Notes: a model not told the origin generated them from the letters alone. Shown: positions 6,618 through 13,208, counted from the first letter of the stretch. The stretch is 14,293 bases of DNA from JADHUC01 sp964617665 (GCA_964617665.1 CAZUAH010000352.1:1-14293), one strand, 5' to 3'. A program made the numbers and translations.

Positions 6618-9600
6618 ATGGCCACACGGACGGAACCGAACGACGACCAAGCAGCAACGTTCCTGACGGCGCTGTTCGAACCGAGCGACCTTGTATTGTT
6701 TCGCCCCATCGAAACGTGGAACGAAAACGGCCGCAAGCGATCCCGAGCGGACTACGCCAGCGTGTCGCATCGCACAATCGGCATGCCTCTGCCAGGCGGC
6801 CAGCACGCAACGCATGGCGAATTGCCGAAATGGCTGAACGACACCATCAAGCGGCACATCGCCAGATCTGCCAGCGAGCGGACGAACATCTTCTTTGGCG
6901 TGTGCCCCCGGTTTGGCCCGGATGGCAAGTTCGACAAGAAGTGGCAGATCCGGACGGTTCTGAGCTTGTGGTCCGACATCGATGACACCGCCGACGTCGA
7001 CGAAGTTCTGCAGCGATGCGAAAAGGCGGGACTGCCGGCGCCGTCGAGCATTGTCCATTCTGGCAACGGCTTGCACCTCTATTGGTTGCTGACCGAACCG
7101 TACCTGCTCGACGATGTTGGTGACCCGCTGCCCGTTCAGGTGGAGTGGATCGAGGCCGGTAACGGCAAGCCAAAGAAACGCAAACGCGAGTACATCATCG
7201 ACCCGGAAGCCGGCAAGCTGTACCTCGACAACAAGCAGAACGAGCCGGAACTGTCATCCAAGGCCCAGCACGTCGAAGACATCCTTGGCGGAATTGCGGC
7301 CAGTATCGGCGGGGACCACACAACAGATCTTAGCCGCCTGCTTCGAATGCCGGGGACTCTGAACCGTAAAAACGAACGCAACGGCCGCGAGCCGGTCCCC
7401 TGTCGCCTCCTGAAGCTCGAGCGGAATACTCGGTACCCGATCGATCGGTTCGCCAAGTTCGCCGAAACATCGCCCGGCAAGGAACGCAGAAAGAAGATAG
7501 CTGCAGTTCCGCTGCCGACAGCGAAGAGCCTGAAACAGCACGGCGCGAAACGACAGGACAAGTTCCGGGAGCTGGTCTATCTCTGCAGCACGGCCGAAGT
7601 CGGCGAACGGTCAGAAACGGACTTCCAGCTGTGCTGCTATGCCATCGAGAATGGCATTGACCGATCCGACGTGTGGAACGAAGTGGCCAGCGTCGGCAAG
7701 TTCGCAGAGCGAGGGGAAGAGTATTTCGGCCGAACCTGGGAGAAGGCCTCGCAGACTGCCAGGGAGAAGAAGTTCGAGAAGATCGAACAGAAGAAGAGCA
7801 GGAAGCCGACAAGCGGGCCGTCTGAGTCGTCGAAAGACCCGGAGCAAGAGCTGCCGGTGGTTGTGTTGCCAGGCGGTTCCACACGTATCTCTGACGCGGC
7901 AGAAGATCTTGGCCAGCTGCTGGATGGCACTGAGAAGTATTACCGCCATGGCGGTGCTCTGAAGACAGTGCAGACTGATTTTGACGGAAATACGCGGCTG
8001 GAAGATGTCAGAACGCCTTCACTGCCGAGTGCATTCGAACAGGTCGCCACGCTCAAAAGGGCTGACGGTGAAGGGCTGGCGACGGCCGCCACTTGTAGTA
8101 AGGCAACGGCAGAACTGATCAAGGAATCAGATGTTTTTCGCGAGAAGATCCGGCCGTTGCACGTCTTATCCCAGTCTCCGTTGCTTGTCGAGCGAAACGG
8201 CGAATTAGTTCAAGTCTCCGGATACGATCGACAGGCCGGCATTCTCACGGACGTTTGGGATGTCAAGGAGCTGGATCTTGCGGAAGCGAAACGGCTGCTT
8301 GTTGGCATGCTGGCCGATTTTCAGTTTGCCAGCGAGTCAGACCATTCTCGAGCATTGGCCGCTGTCATCAATCCAAGCCTTGTGCTCGGAGGCATCCTCT
8401 GCGCCAGGGCTCCAGTCGACCTTGGTGAGGCCGACGAGTCACAGACTGGCAAGGGATACCGCAACAAACTGACAGCCGCCATCTACGGCTGTAAAGTCTC
8501 TGCCGTCACCCAGCGGAGAACTGCAATTGGTGGGTTCGAGGAAACTTTCAACAGCATGCTGATGGTGGGCCGCAACTTCATCGCGTTGGAAAACGTTCGC
8601 GGAAAGATTGACTCGCCGGCCCTCGAATCGTTTCTCACCGAAGACACGTACATTGCCCGGGCGCCGTACTCGCAGAACGTCCTTGTCGATCCGCGGCGAA
8701 TCGTCGTGATGATGACGAGCAACCGAGCAGAACTTACTGATGACCTTGCCATCCGCAGTAGTTGTGTCGAAATGCGAAAGCGGCAGATCGGCTACCAGTT
8801 CACCAAGTATCCCGAAGGGGACATCCTAGCCCACGTTCGTACGAATCGTGAGGCGTATCTGGGAGCTGTCTTTGCGGTCGTCAAAGAATGGCACGCTGCC
8901 GGCAAGCCGACAACTGACGAAGGCCGGCACGATTTTCGCCAATGGGCCCAGACACTCGACTGGATCGTCCAGAATCTGCTTGGCTGTGCACCGCTGATGG
9001 ACGGACACGCACAGACACAAGCCAGGATTTCAAACCCGGCCCTTAATTGGCTTCGCGACGTGGCGATCCTCGTCCGCAAAGCGCGAAAGCTGAACGAACC
9101 GCTACGGACCCACGAGTTGCTTGACATCATCGAAGATACTGACGTTGAAATCCCCGGACTCAAAGAGGGCAACCTCGATAACGATGACGTTCGAGCTGCA
9201 GTCCTGCGAGCCATGGGTAGAAAACTAGCAAAGTGCTTCCGCGTCGACGATGAAATCACGCTGGACGATTTTTCTGTTCAGCGTTCCGATTCCTATGACC
9301 TGCAAACGAAGAATCGCCTCAAGACCTACGAATTCAGGAACGGCCAACCGCAACCCGAGGGGATTTACGCGTCCAATACGTCCAATACGTCCATTGAAAC
9401 AAAAGTGACGCGTGAGGAGGAAAACTACGCTGATATACGTGTTTTTAGTGGTAGTGAGAAAACTCCTGACCCTATGGACGTATTGGACGTGTGTGGCCGT
9501 GATGGACGTGTGGCACCGTCCCCTCCTGCCCCTGATCTGTGCGACGACGGCCAGCCCCACGACTGGAATGACGCCACCGAAAGCGATGGGCTAACGCGTC

Positions 9601-9788
9601 GGTACTGCCAGCGTGTCGACTGCCGTAAATTTGGCGGCTTCGTCTTGCCCGACGGTTCCATCGCTGACGACGCGGATGTCGCCAGGTCTCAGGTTCAGCA
9701 GGTCATCGCAGAAGTCAAACAGGCGATGCGTGAAATGATGCGAGGCGATACGGCGGCGAGAGCGACTAAAGAAAGGAGGTCGACATGA
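6618..9788 (+). CDS. AEP primase with C-terminal ATPase (replication protein)
   Basis: A 1056-residue multidomain replication protein. Residues about 15-285 form an archaeo-eukaryotic-type primase: LWSDIDD gives the metal-binding Asp120-x-Asp122, HSGNGLHLYW (147-156) gives the active His153, and Asp237 precedes LSRLLRMPGTLNRK, the signature of plasmid/phage RepB-like primases. Residues about 315-378 look like a PriCT-type helical domain. After a charged linker, residues about 540-730 resemble a P-loop ATPase: SQTGKGYRN (609-617) as Walker A, NFIALENV (653-660) in the Walker B place, and VVMMTSN (696-702) as sensor 1. The C-terminal 140 residues hold a low-complexity linker and a Cys/His patch from about 974. 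It would prime and unwind the element's DNA. The ATG has AGGAG 9 bases upstream. The end abuts the assembly gap, but the stop at 9786-9788 is intact. Confidence 0.85.
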   Translation: MATRTEPNDDQAATFLTALFEPSDLVLFRPIETWNENGRKRSRADYASVSHRTIGMPLPGGQHATHGELPKWLNDTIKRHIARSASERTNIFFGVCPRFGPDGKFDKKWQIRTVLSLWSDIDDTADVDEVLQRCEKAGLPAPSSIVHSGNGLHLYWLLTEPYLLDDVGDPLPVQVEWIEAGNGKPKKRKREYIIDPEAGKLYLDNKQNEPELSSKAQHVEDILGGIAASIGGDHTTDLSRLLRMPGTLNRKNERNGREPVPCRLLKLERNTRYPIDRFAKFAETSPGKERRKKIAAVPLPTAKSLKQHGAKRQDKFRELVYLCSTAEVGERSETDFQLCCYAIENGIDRSDVWNEVASVGKFAERGEEYFGRTWEKASQTAREKKFEKIEQKKSRKPTSGPSESSKDPEQELPVVVLPGGSTRISDAAEDLGQLLDGTEKYYRHGGALKTVQTDFDGNTRLEDVRTPSLPSAFEQVATLKRADGEGLATAATCSKATAELIKESDVFREKIRPLHVLSQSPLLVERNGELVQVSGYDRQAGILTDVWDVKELDLAEAKRLLVGMLADFQFASESDHSRALAAVINPSLVLGGILCARAPVDLGEADESQTGKGYRNKLTAAIYGCKVSAVTQRRTAIGGFEETFNSMLMVGRNFIALENVRGKIDSPALESFLTEDTYIARAPYSQNVLVDPRRIVVMMTSNRAELTDDLAIRSSCVEMRKRQIGYQFTKYPEGDILAHVRTNREAYLGAVFAVVKEWHAAGKPTTDEGRHDFRQWAQTLDWIVQNLLGCAPLMDGHAQTQARISNPALNWLRDVAILVRKARKLNEPLRTHELLDIIEDTDVEIPGLKEGNLDNDDVRAAVLRAMGRKLAKCFRVDDEITLDDFSVQRSDSYDLQTKNRLKTYEFRNGQPQPEGIYASNTSNTSIETKVTREEENYADIRVFSGSEKTPDPMDVLDVCGRDGRVAPSPPAPDLCDDGQPHDWNDATESDGLTRRYCQRVDCRKFGGFVLPDGSIADDADVARSQVQQVIAEVKQAMREMMRGDTAARATKERRST
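9378..9490. repeat. 17-bp inverted repeat and direct repeats inside the primase gene
   Basis: ACGTCCAATACGTCCAT (9378-9394) is exactly repeated in inverted form at 9474-9490. The left arm is built of 9-bp units (GTCCAATAC twice, then GTCCATTG); the right side continues with further GGACGTGTG-like units to about 9510. The block falls in the linker between the ATPase and the C-terminal Cys patch and encodes SNTSNTS and MDVLDV. Such iteron clusters in a replication gene can be the origin bound by its own product, but the function is not shown here. Confidence 0.5.
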
Positions 9789-9964
9789 CCTTTGACACGG
9801 CGATTTTCCNNNNNNNNNNNNNNNNNNNNNNNNNNNNNNNNNNNNNNNNNNNNNNNNNNNNNNNNNNNNNNNNNNNNNNNNNNNNNNNNNNNNNNNNNNN
9901 NNNNNNNNNGGCGAGAGCGACTAAAGAAAGGAGGTCGACATGACCTTTGACACGGCGATTTTCC
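9755..9964. other. Assembly gap with a 55-bp duplicated flank
   Basis: Exactly 100 N (9810-9909) separate two identical 55-bp segments (9755-9809 and 9910-9964). Each contains the ribosome binding site AAGGAGG and the ATG of the next gene. The round gap length and a flank equal to a common assembler k-mer size suggest a scaffold join between overlapping contig ends, so the true sequence is probably continuous. A real tandem duplication with an unassembled middle cannot be excluded. Confidence 0.85.
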
Positions 9965-10182
9965 CAGCGGCCGAGATGTGGCCAAGCGAATGTCTGCTGA
10001 CCGTCGACGAGATAGAGCACTTTGCTCCGGACATCGGTATCGAGCTGGAGTTGGACGAAGACGTGACGCTGGCCGAGGCTCGAGGAATCGCGGGCGGTCT
10101 GGCGGCATTCTGTCACCGGGAGCGGATCCGCAACGAGGAACGCGGGCTTACTGCTCGCAATACAAGGAGACCCACCGAATGA
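9940..10182 (+). CDS. Small acidic protein, unknown
   Basis: An 80-residue acidic protein (MTFDTAIFPAAEMWPSECLL start) with ECLLTVDEIEHFAPDIGIEL followed by a predicted helix AEARGIAGGLAAFCHRER. No family is recognised. AAGGAGG lies 6 bases before the ATG. The same start and ribosome binding site also appear before the gap at 9785, so the gene is probably single and the first copy a join artefact. The stop overlaps the next start as ATGA, showing translational coupling to the 66-aa gene. Confidence 0.65.
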   Translation: MTFDTAIFPAAEMWPSECLLTVDEIEHFAPDIGIELELDEDVTLAEARGIAGGLAAFCHRERIRNEERGLTARNTRRPTE

Positions 10183-10379
10183 TTCAGGGGCAACGATCAG
10201 CGGGGCCGGCGGCTGCGAAGTTCGAAGCTGCCATTCGCCAAAAGATGTCAGCCGGCATGGATCGACCAACGGCAATCAGAGCGGTTGTGGCTGAGCGGCC
10301 GGATCTGCACCGGCGGTACATCGCTGAGCACAACGATCGTGTAGGGCCGGCATCGCCATTTCGCGGTGAGCGGGCGTGA
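10179..10379 (+). CDS. Small phage-type helical protein
   Basis: A 66-residue basic protein. KFEAAIRQKMSAGMDRPTAI followed by RAVVAERPDLHRRYIAEHN matches a pattern I know from small proteins or domains in prophages and Mu-like regions: a helix ending AG, then A-V-x-x-x-P-x-L-H-x-x-Y-I/L. The biochemical role of that motif is not known to me. The ATG at 10179 overlaps the preceding stop (ATGA), with AAGGAGA 8 bases upstream; the longer open frame 5' of it is out-of-frame read-through of the upstream gene. The next gene begins 25 bases after the stop. Confidence 0.65.
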   Translation: MIQGQRSAGPAAAKFEAAIRQKMSAGMDRPTAIRAVVAERPDLHRRYIAEHNDRVGPASPFRGERA

Positions 10380-10404
10380 TACTTTTTCAGGAAAGGACTT
10401 TCAA

Positions 10405-10935
10405 ATGATTAGTTACGATCCGAGCATTTCTACCGTCGTCACCGTTCCTTTGAACAAGGATGGTGCGACCGATTCCAGCGAGGCCGGCGACGGTGGCGAG
10501 TGGATCACCAACCACGAGCTGACCGCCAAGCACCGCGTTCCTGAGTCATCGCAACGCAGGGCTCGACAATCGGGGCAATTGCCGTATGTCGACCTGGGTG
10601 GGGGCACGTACAGCTACCGCAAGGCCGACGTCGACAAATGGTTGACGGGCGAACGTGGCAATCGACGAGAACGAGAACGCCCCGCCAAGGGCCGTCGATC
10701 GGCTGTCCATACCATGTCGGTGCTATCGTCTGCGATCGCCTCGGAGCAAGGTTGCACTACTCAGGAGGCAGCCCGTCAACTGCTGGTTGATGATGCGGAT
10801 TTGCGACAGCGACTTGTCGAGGAGGCCAACGAGAGCGGCCAGGCTCGCGGCTGTCGGTCTCGTGAAGATCTTCGCGAGAAGGCCGCACAGTACATTGAAA
10901 CAAAACGAAAACCTTCCATTTGTTTCAACTCGTGA
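10405..10935 (+). CDS. Helix-turn-helix protein with a C-terminus altered by a hairpin insertion
   Basis: A 176-residue protein. Residues about 33-82 form a MerR/excisionase-type DNA-binding unit (WITNHELTAKHRVPESSQRR, then a GGGTYSYRKADVDKWL wing and helix). A basic linker RRERERPAKGRR follows, then helical residues 104-163. The ATG at 10405 has AGGAAAGG 8 bases upstream. The 3' end is interrupted. After Tyr163 the reading frame enters a 34-bp hairpin insert and stops within the second copy of a 36-bp direct repeat, replacing the probable original ending SDSMPTQ (still readable at 10964-10987, stop TAG) by a 13-residue tail. The 70-bp net insertion shifts the frame by one, but only about seven residues of the native protein are lost, so function may survive. 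Confidence 0.7.
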   Translation: MISYDPSISTVVTVPLNKDGATDSSEAGDGGEWITNHELTAKHRVPESSQRRARQSGQLPYVDLGGGTYSYRKADVDKWLTGERGNRRERERPAKGRRSAVHTMSVLSSAIASEQGCTTQEAARQLLVDDADLRQRLVEEANESGQARGCRSREDLREKAAQYIETKRKPSICFNS

Positions 10936-10964
10936 AGATCTTCGCGAGAAGGCCGCACAGTACA
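10859..10964. repeat. 36-bp direct repeat flanking the hairpin insert
   Basis: Two exact copies, 10859-10894 and 10929-10964 (CTCGTGAAGATC...GCACAGTACA), are separated by the 34-bp hairpin. The first copy encodes SREDLREKAAQY of the helix-turn-helix protein, so the sequence is ancestral coding DNA duplicated by the insertion. The first 20 bases (10859-10878) form a near-perfect palindrome centred on GAAGATCTTC, with a single T/G mispair. Confidence 0.9.
10895..10928. mobile_element. 34-bp hairpin insert, also present in the downstream array
   Basis: The insert has perfect 10-bp ends, TTGAAACAAA (10895-10904) and TTTGTTTCAA (10919-10928), around a 14-base centre. The same 34 bases are at 12987-13020. 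Its precise placement between duplicated 36-bp copies shows that it arrived by an event that copied the target. It carries no gene and is far smaller than any known autonomous element, so the activity that moved it must come from elsewhere. Confidence 0.75.
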
Positions 10965-11002
10965 GCGATTCTATGCCTACGCAATAGAGGAGATTCTGAA
11001 CA

Positions 11003-11917
11003 ATGGCAACAGCAACGAAAGAACGGAAACCCAAAGCAACGAAACCGGCTGCGGTGGCGACAGACAATACCGCGTTGGACGATGAGATCGAGTATAACCG
11101 AATTGTGATCAAGGCGGCCAAAGAAAACGACGCCGTTCTGACTCCTGGAGAACACGCGCATCGTCGCAAGATGTTGTCGAGCGATCGCCGCAAAGCTGAT
11201 CGCAAATGGCAGCAGGACAAGGGCCGGTACAAGCTCCGCTACGAACTCCAACGGCAGGCGGGCCCGGCGGCGACGCGACTCGAGCATAGGCAAGAGCATG
11301 AACGGCGTTTGAAGGCACTTGACGAACAGCGGGCGGAAAGCCAAATCGTTATCAAGGCCGAACAGGATAAGGTGGCGAAAGCCGAGGAGGCCGCACGCGA
11401 ACTTGAGGAGGTCGTTGCGAGGGAAGAGGTTGCCGAGAACGAACTGCAAAACGACAAGATGTTTTCGCAGTATGAGCTTGACGAGATGGGCAGCAAAGAC
11501 GCTGCGTGGAAGTCTGGCGAAGGCCATCGGCTCGAATCAGCACGTACCGACCGATCCGTCCTGCAATCGCTGTTGAAGCTGGATGTCTCGGAGCGGCGCT
11601 CTACCCGTGGCGGACTCGCAGGCGGCAAGGATTTGGACCGCGTTCGCTGCTACATCGAATCTCACGAATCGTTCGGACCCAACGCGACATCGAGACTAGA
11701 TGCGTTCGGGATGATTCGCGAGAGAACTGAAGGCCACTGGCACAACCGGGAGGTTGTCATTGACAACCTGGACCGCAAGAAGTGGGAAGCGTACCTTCGC
11801 GCCGAAGTGGAACCGAAGATTGCCGAACTCTCCGAAGAAATCGAGCAACTCGAAAAACTGGAAGCTGAGCACTTCGAGGAAATCGAGCAGTTGAGAAGTC
11901 GACATGTGCCGAAATGA
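11003..11917 (+). CDS. Coiled-coil protein, unknown
   Basis: A 304-residue, highly charged and almost entirely helical protein. A Lys/Ala-rich start (MATATKERKPKATKPAAVAT) leads to a basic region (residues about 50-90), then a long coiled coil at about 95-155 (EHRQEHERRLKALDEQRAES and AEEAARELEEVVAREEVAEN). A less regular middle (160-255) follows, with a second coiled coil at about 265-300 (KIAELSEEIEQLEKLEAEHF). No catalytic motif is visible. It could be a structural, scaffolding or DNA-condensing protein of the element. GAGGAG lies 11 bases upstream of the ATG. Its start is only 15 bases after the TAG that was the probable original stop of the preceding gene, so the two were probably tightly linked before the hairpin insertion. 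Confidence 0.65.
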   Translation: MATATKERKPKATKPAAVATDNTALDDEIEYNRIVIKAAKENDAVLTPGEHAHRRKMLSSDRRKADRKWQQDKGRYKLRYELQRQAGPAATRLEHRQEHERRLKALDEQRAESQIVIKAEQDKVAKAEEAARELEEVVAREEVAENELQNDKMFSQYELDEMGSKDAAWKSGEGHRLESARTDRSVLQSLLKLDVSERRSTRGGLAGGKDLDRVRCYIESHESFGPNATSRLDAFGMIRERTEGHWHNREVVIDNLDRKKWEAYLRAEVEPKIAELSEEIEQLEKLEAEHFEEIEQLRSRHVPK

Positions 11918-12274
11918 CGTTAGTTTCCCGCGTTGTTGTCGTGCCGCCTTCACTCAGCGGTAATAAACCCACGGCAACGGGGCGGTTCGCCTTGCGGCAA
12001 CTGGCTGTGTTACGTTGCCACGTTTCGCCACGGCCGGAAGTCGCAAGGCATATCCCCGACGACTTGCGGCCATTTCGGTGATGGTCGTGTTCGCCGGGGG
12101 TTTCGTCCGGCCAGCGGCGTTGGCGGTTTTCGCTCATGCCCGTCGCGTCGCTGGCTGGATTTTCGACAGGGGGTGGGGGCATAGGTTCTTTGCGGCGGGG
12201 GCGGCGCACACGTTCCCACCGCCACCGGGCGCAAACGACACTTACTCCGACCGTGACAATGAAAAGAAAAACCC
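11918..12274. other. Gene-free stretch between the coiled-coil and winged-helix genes
   Basis: About 360 bases with no supported gene; the open frames on either strand are low-complexity Arg/Pro/Gly artefacts. I see a short GGCAAC...GTTGCC inverted repeat around 11995-12020 and GC-rich tracts near 12170-12230. A terminator for the coiled-coil gene is not obvious. The break in gene spacing suggests a new transcription unit starting at the winged-helix gene. Confidence 0.4.
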
Positions 12275-12673
12275 ATGCCTGAAACCAAGCGACGTGGCAG
12301 GCCAAGAACGATTCACATCAACCCCGATGATTTGCTTCGCGGAATCCACCGAGCGTGGAAGGCGGAGGTTGCATTTTTCCAGCGCGAGACGAAGAAACTG
12401 CGGAAGAACTCAAGGGGGCTGCCAGGCTTTCGCGTCGATCGCGAGATCGCAGCCTGCCAGGAGCAGCTGCGGGAACTTCGTGGCGAACATTGGGTGCCGT
12501 ATGACCTACCGGCGTTCCTCGGTCGCAACTTGTCCGCCAGCGAAAAGGTTGTGGCACGGCGAGTGATGCGAGAGATGGAGTCAGCAGGGTTGATTGAACT
12601 GGACGGCGCCAAAGCATCTGCGGCGCGACTTACACGAAAAGGGCGGTCACACGTTCGCGATTTCAGCAAGTGA
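12275..12673 (+). CDS. Winged-helix DNA-binding protein
   Basis: A 132-residue basic protein. The start MPETKRRGRPRT contains an AT-hook-like RGRP. Residues about 30-70 are a charged helical region. Residues about 73-125 look like a winged helix: WVPYDLPAFLGRNLSASEKV, RRVMREMESAGLIEL as recognition helix, then ASAARLTRKGRSHV as wing. The ending AGLIEL..ARLTRKGR is common in MarR-like and phage regulators. The ribosome binding site is weak (AAAAGAAAAA). It lies directly before the hairpin array, about 150 bases from its first repeat, and could be the protein that binds it or controls the downstream operon; this is position-based inference. Confidence 0.6.
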   Translation: MPETKRRGRPRTIHINPDDLLRGIHRAWKAEVAFFQRETKKLRKNSRGLPGFRVDREIAACQEQLRELRGEHWVPYDLPAFLGRNLSASEKVVARRVMREMESAGLIELDGAKASAARLTRKGRSHVRDFSK

Positions 12674-12822
12674 GGAATGAGAACACGCGAGGAAAAGCGC
12701 AGGACACACGAAGACGGCTTGACGCGATGCTTTGGGCGTCGGAACAGAGAACGCGTCAGAGGGGCAAATTTGGAGGCCTGAGGGGAGATTAGAGGCATGG
12801 GAGGTGGAACCACGGCAGCGGT

Positions 12823-13176
12823 TGCACCTCTCGCCCGCGCGTGTGGGGACAGTTGGGGCAAGTTGCCCCACCTTTTTTTGATGGGGTTGCACCTCTCGCC
12901 CGCGCGTGTGGGGACAGCAGAAACCTTGGGGCAAGTTGCCCCAGGGTTTTTGTTGCACCTCTCGCCCGCGCGTGTGGGGACAGTGATTGAAACAAAACGA
13001 AAACCTTCCATTTGTTTCAATGCACCTCTCGCCCGCGCGTGTGGGGACAGTTGGGGCAAGTTGCCCCACCTTTTTTTGATGGGGTTGCACCTCTCGCCCG
13101 CGCGTGTGGGGACAGTGACTTCGCAAAAGGGTTTCACCGTAGAACCCTTACCTCTCGCCCGCCCACGTGGGGACAA
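12823..13176 (+). repeat. CRISPR-like array whose intervals are hairpins
   Basis: Five exact copies of a 30-bp repeat (TGCACCTCTCG...GTGGGGACAG) lie at 12823-12852, 12888-12917, 12954-12983, 13021-13050 and 13086-13115. A degenerate sixth is at 13147-13176, where the core has become the perfect palindrome CCCACGTGGG. Periods are 65, 66, 67, 65 and 61. The complement (GTCCCCACACGCGCGGG) resembles type I-E repeats. The intervals are not CRISPR-like. Intervals 1 (12853-12887) and 4 (13051-13085) are identical and share the palindromic core TGGGGCAAGTTGCCCCA with interval 2. Interval 3 carries the 34-bp hairpin also found at 10895. Interval 5 holds AAGGGTT/AACCCTT. Intervals 1 and 4 end in T7, like terminators. 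No cas gene is in the window. An iteron array or plasmid origin is an alternative. Confidence 0.75.
12987..13020. mobile_element. Second copy of the 34-bp hairpin, within the array
   Basis: Identical over all 34 bases to 10895-10928, with arms TTGAAACAAA (12987-12996) and TTTGTTTCAA (13011-13020). Here it fills the third interval of the array, preceded by TGA and followed directly by the next 30-bp repeat. Both copies are thus bounded by direct repeats of unrelated sequence, both ending ACAGT or ACAG before the hairpin. Confidence 0.8.
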
Positions 13177-13208
13177 TACCATAAACGGCAGACTTGCCGT
13201 CTGTGGTA
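13177..13208 (+). other. Hairpin just after the last repeat
   Basis: TACCA (13177-13181) pairs with TGGTA (13204-13208), and ACGGCA (13185-13190) with TGCCGT (13195-13200). Only one mismatch and one T/G pair lie between them, giving a 14-position stem with a GACT loop. It continues the rule that each sequence following a repeat copy is a hairpin. Confidence 0.6.

Noticed and set aside
9978..10178. Extended start for the 66-aa protein
   Set aside because: The extension is an Arg/Gly-rich out-of-frame reading of the 80-aa gene; the ATG at 10179 has a ribosome binding site and the ATGA overlap.
10859..10964. Interval 3 of the array as a self-targeting spacer matching 10895-10928
   Set aside because: A simple spacer-protospacer relation would not explain why the match is palindromic or why the site at 10895 is itself flanked by a 36-bp duplication that disrupts a coding frame.
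11933..12566. Open frames around 11933-12566 on both strands
   Set aside because: GC-rich low-complexity translations that overlap the winged-helix gene or each other, with no domain or ribosome binding site.
12823..13176. Ordinary type I-E CRISPR array
   Set aside because: The intervals are palindromic and partly identical or related, and no cas gene is in the window, so I describe it as CRISPR-like only.
12313..13182. Long minus-strand open frame and others across the array giving SPHARARGA, VPTRAGERC and CPHTRGREVQ repeats
   Set aside because: These are translations of the direct repeat in different frames, overlap the winged-helix gene in antisense, and have no ribosome binding site. 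They are repeat artefacts of the kind often made from CRISPR arrays.
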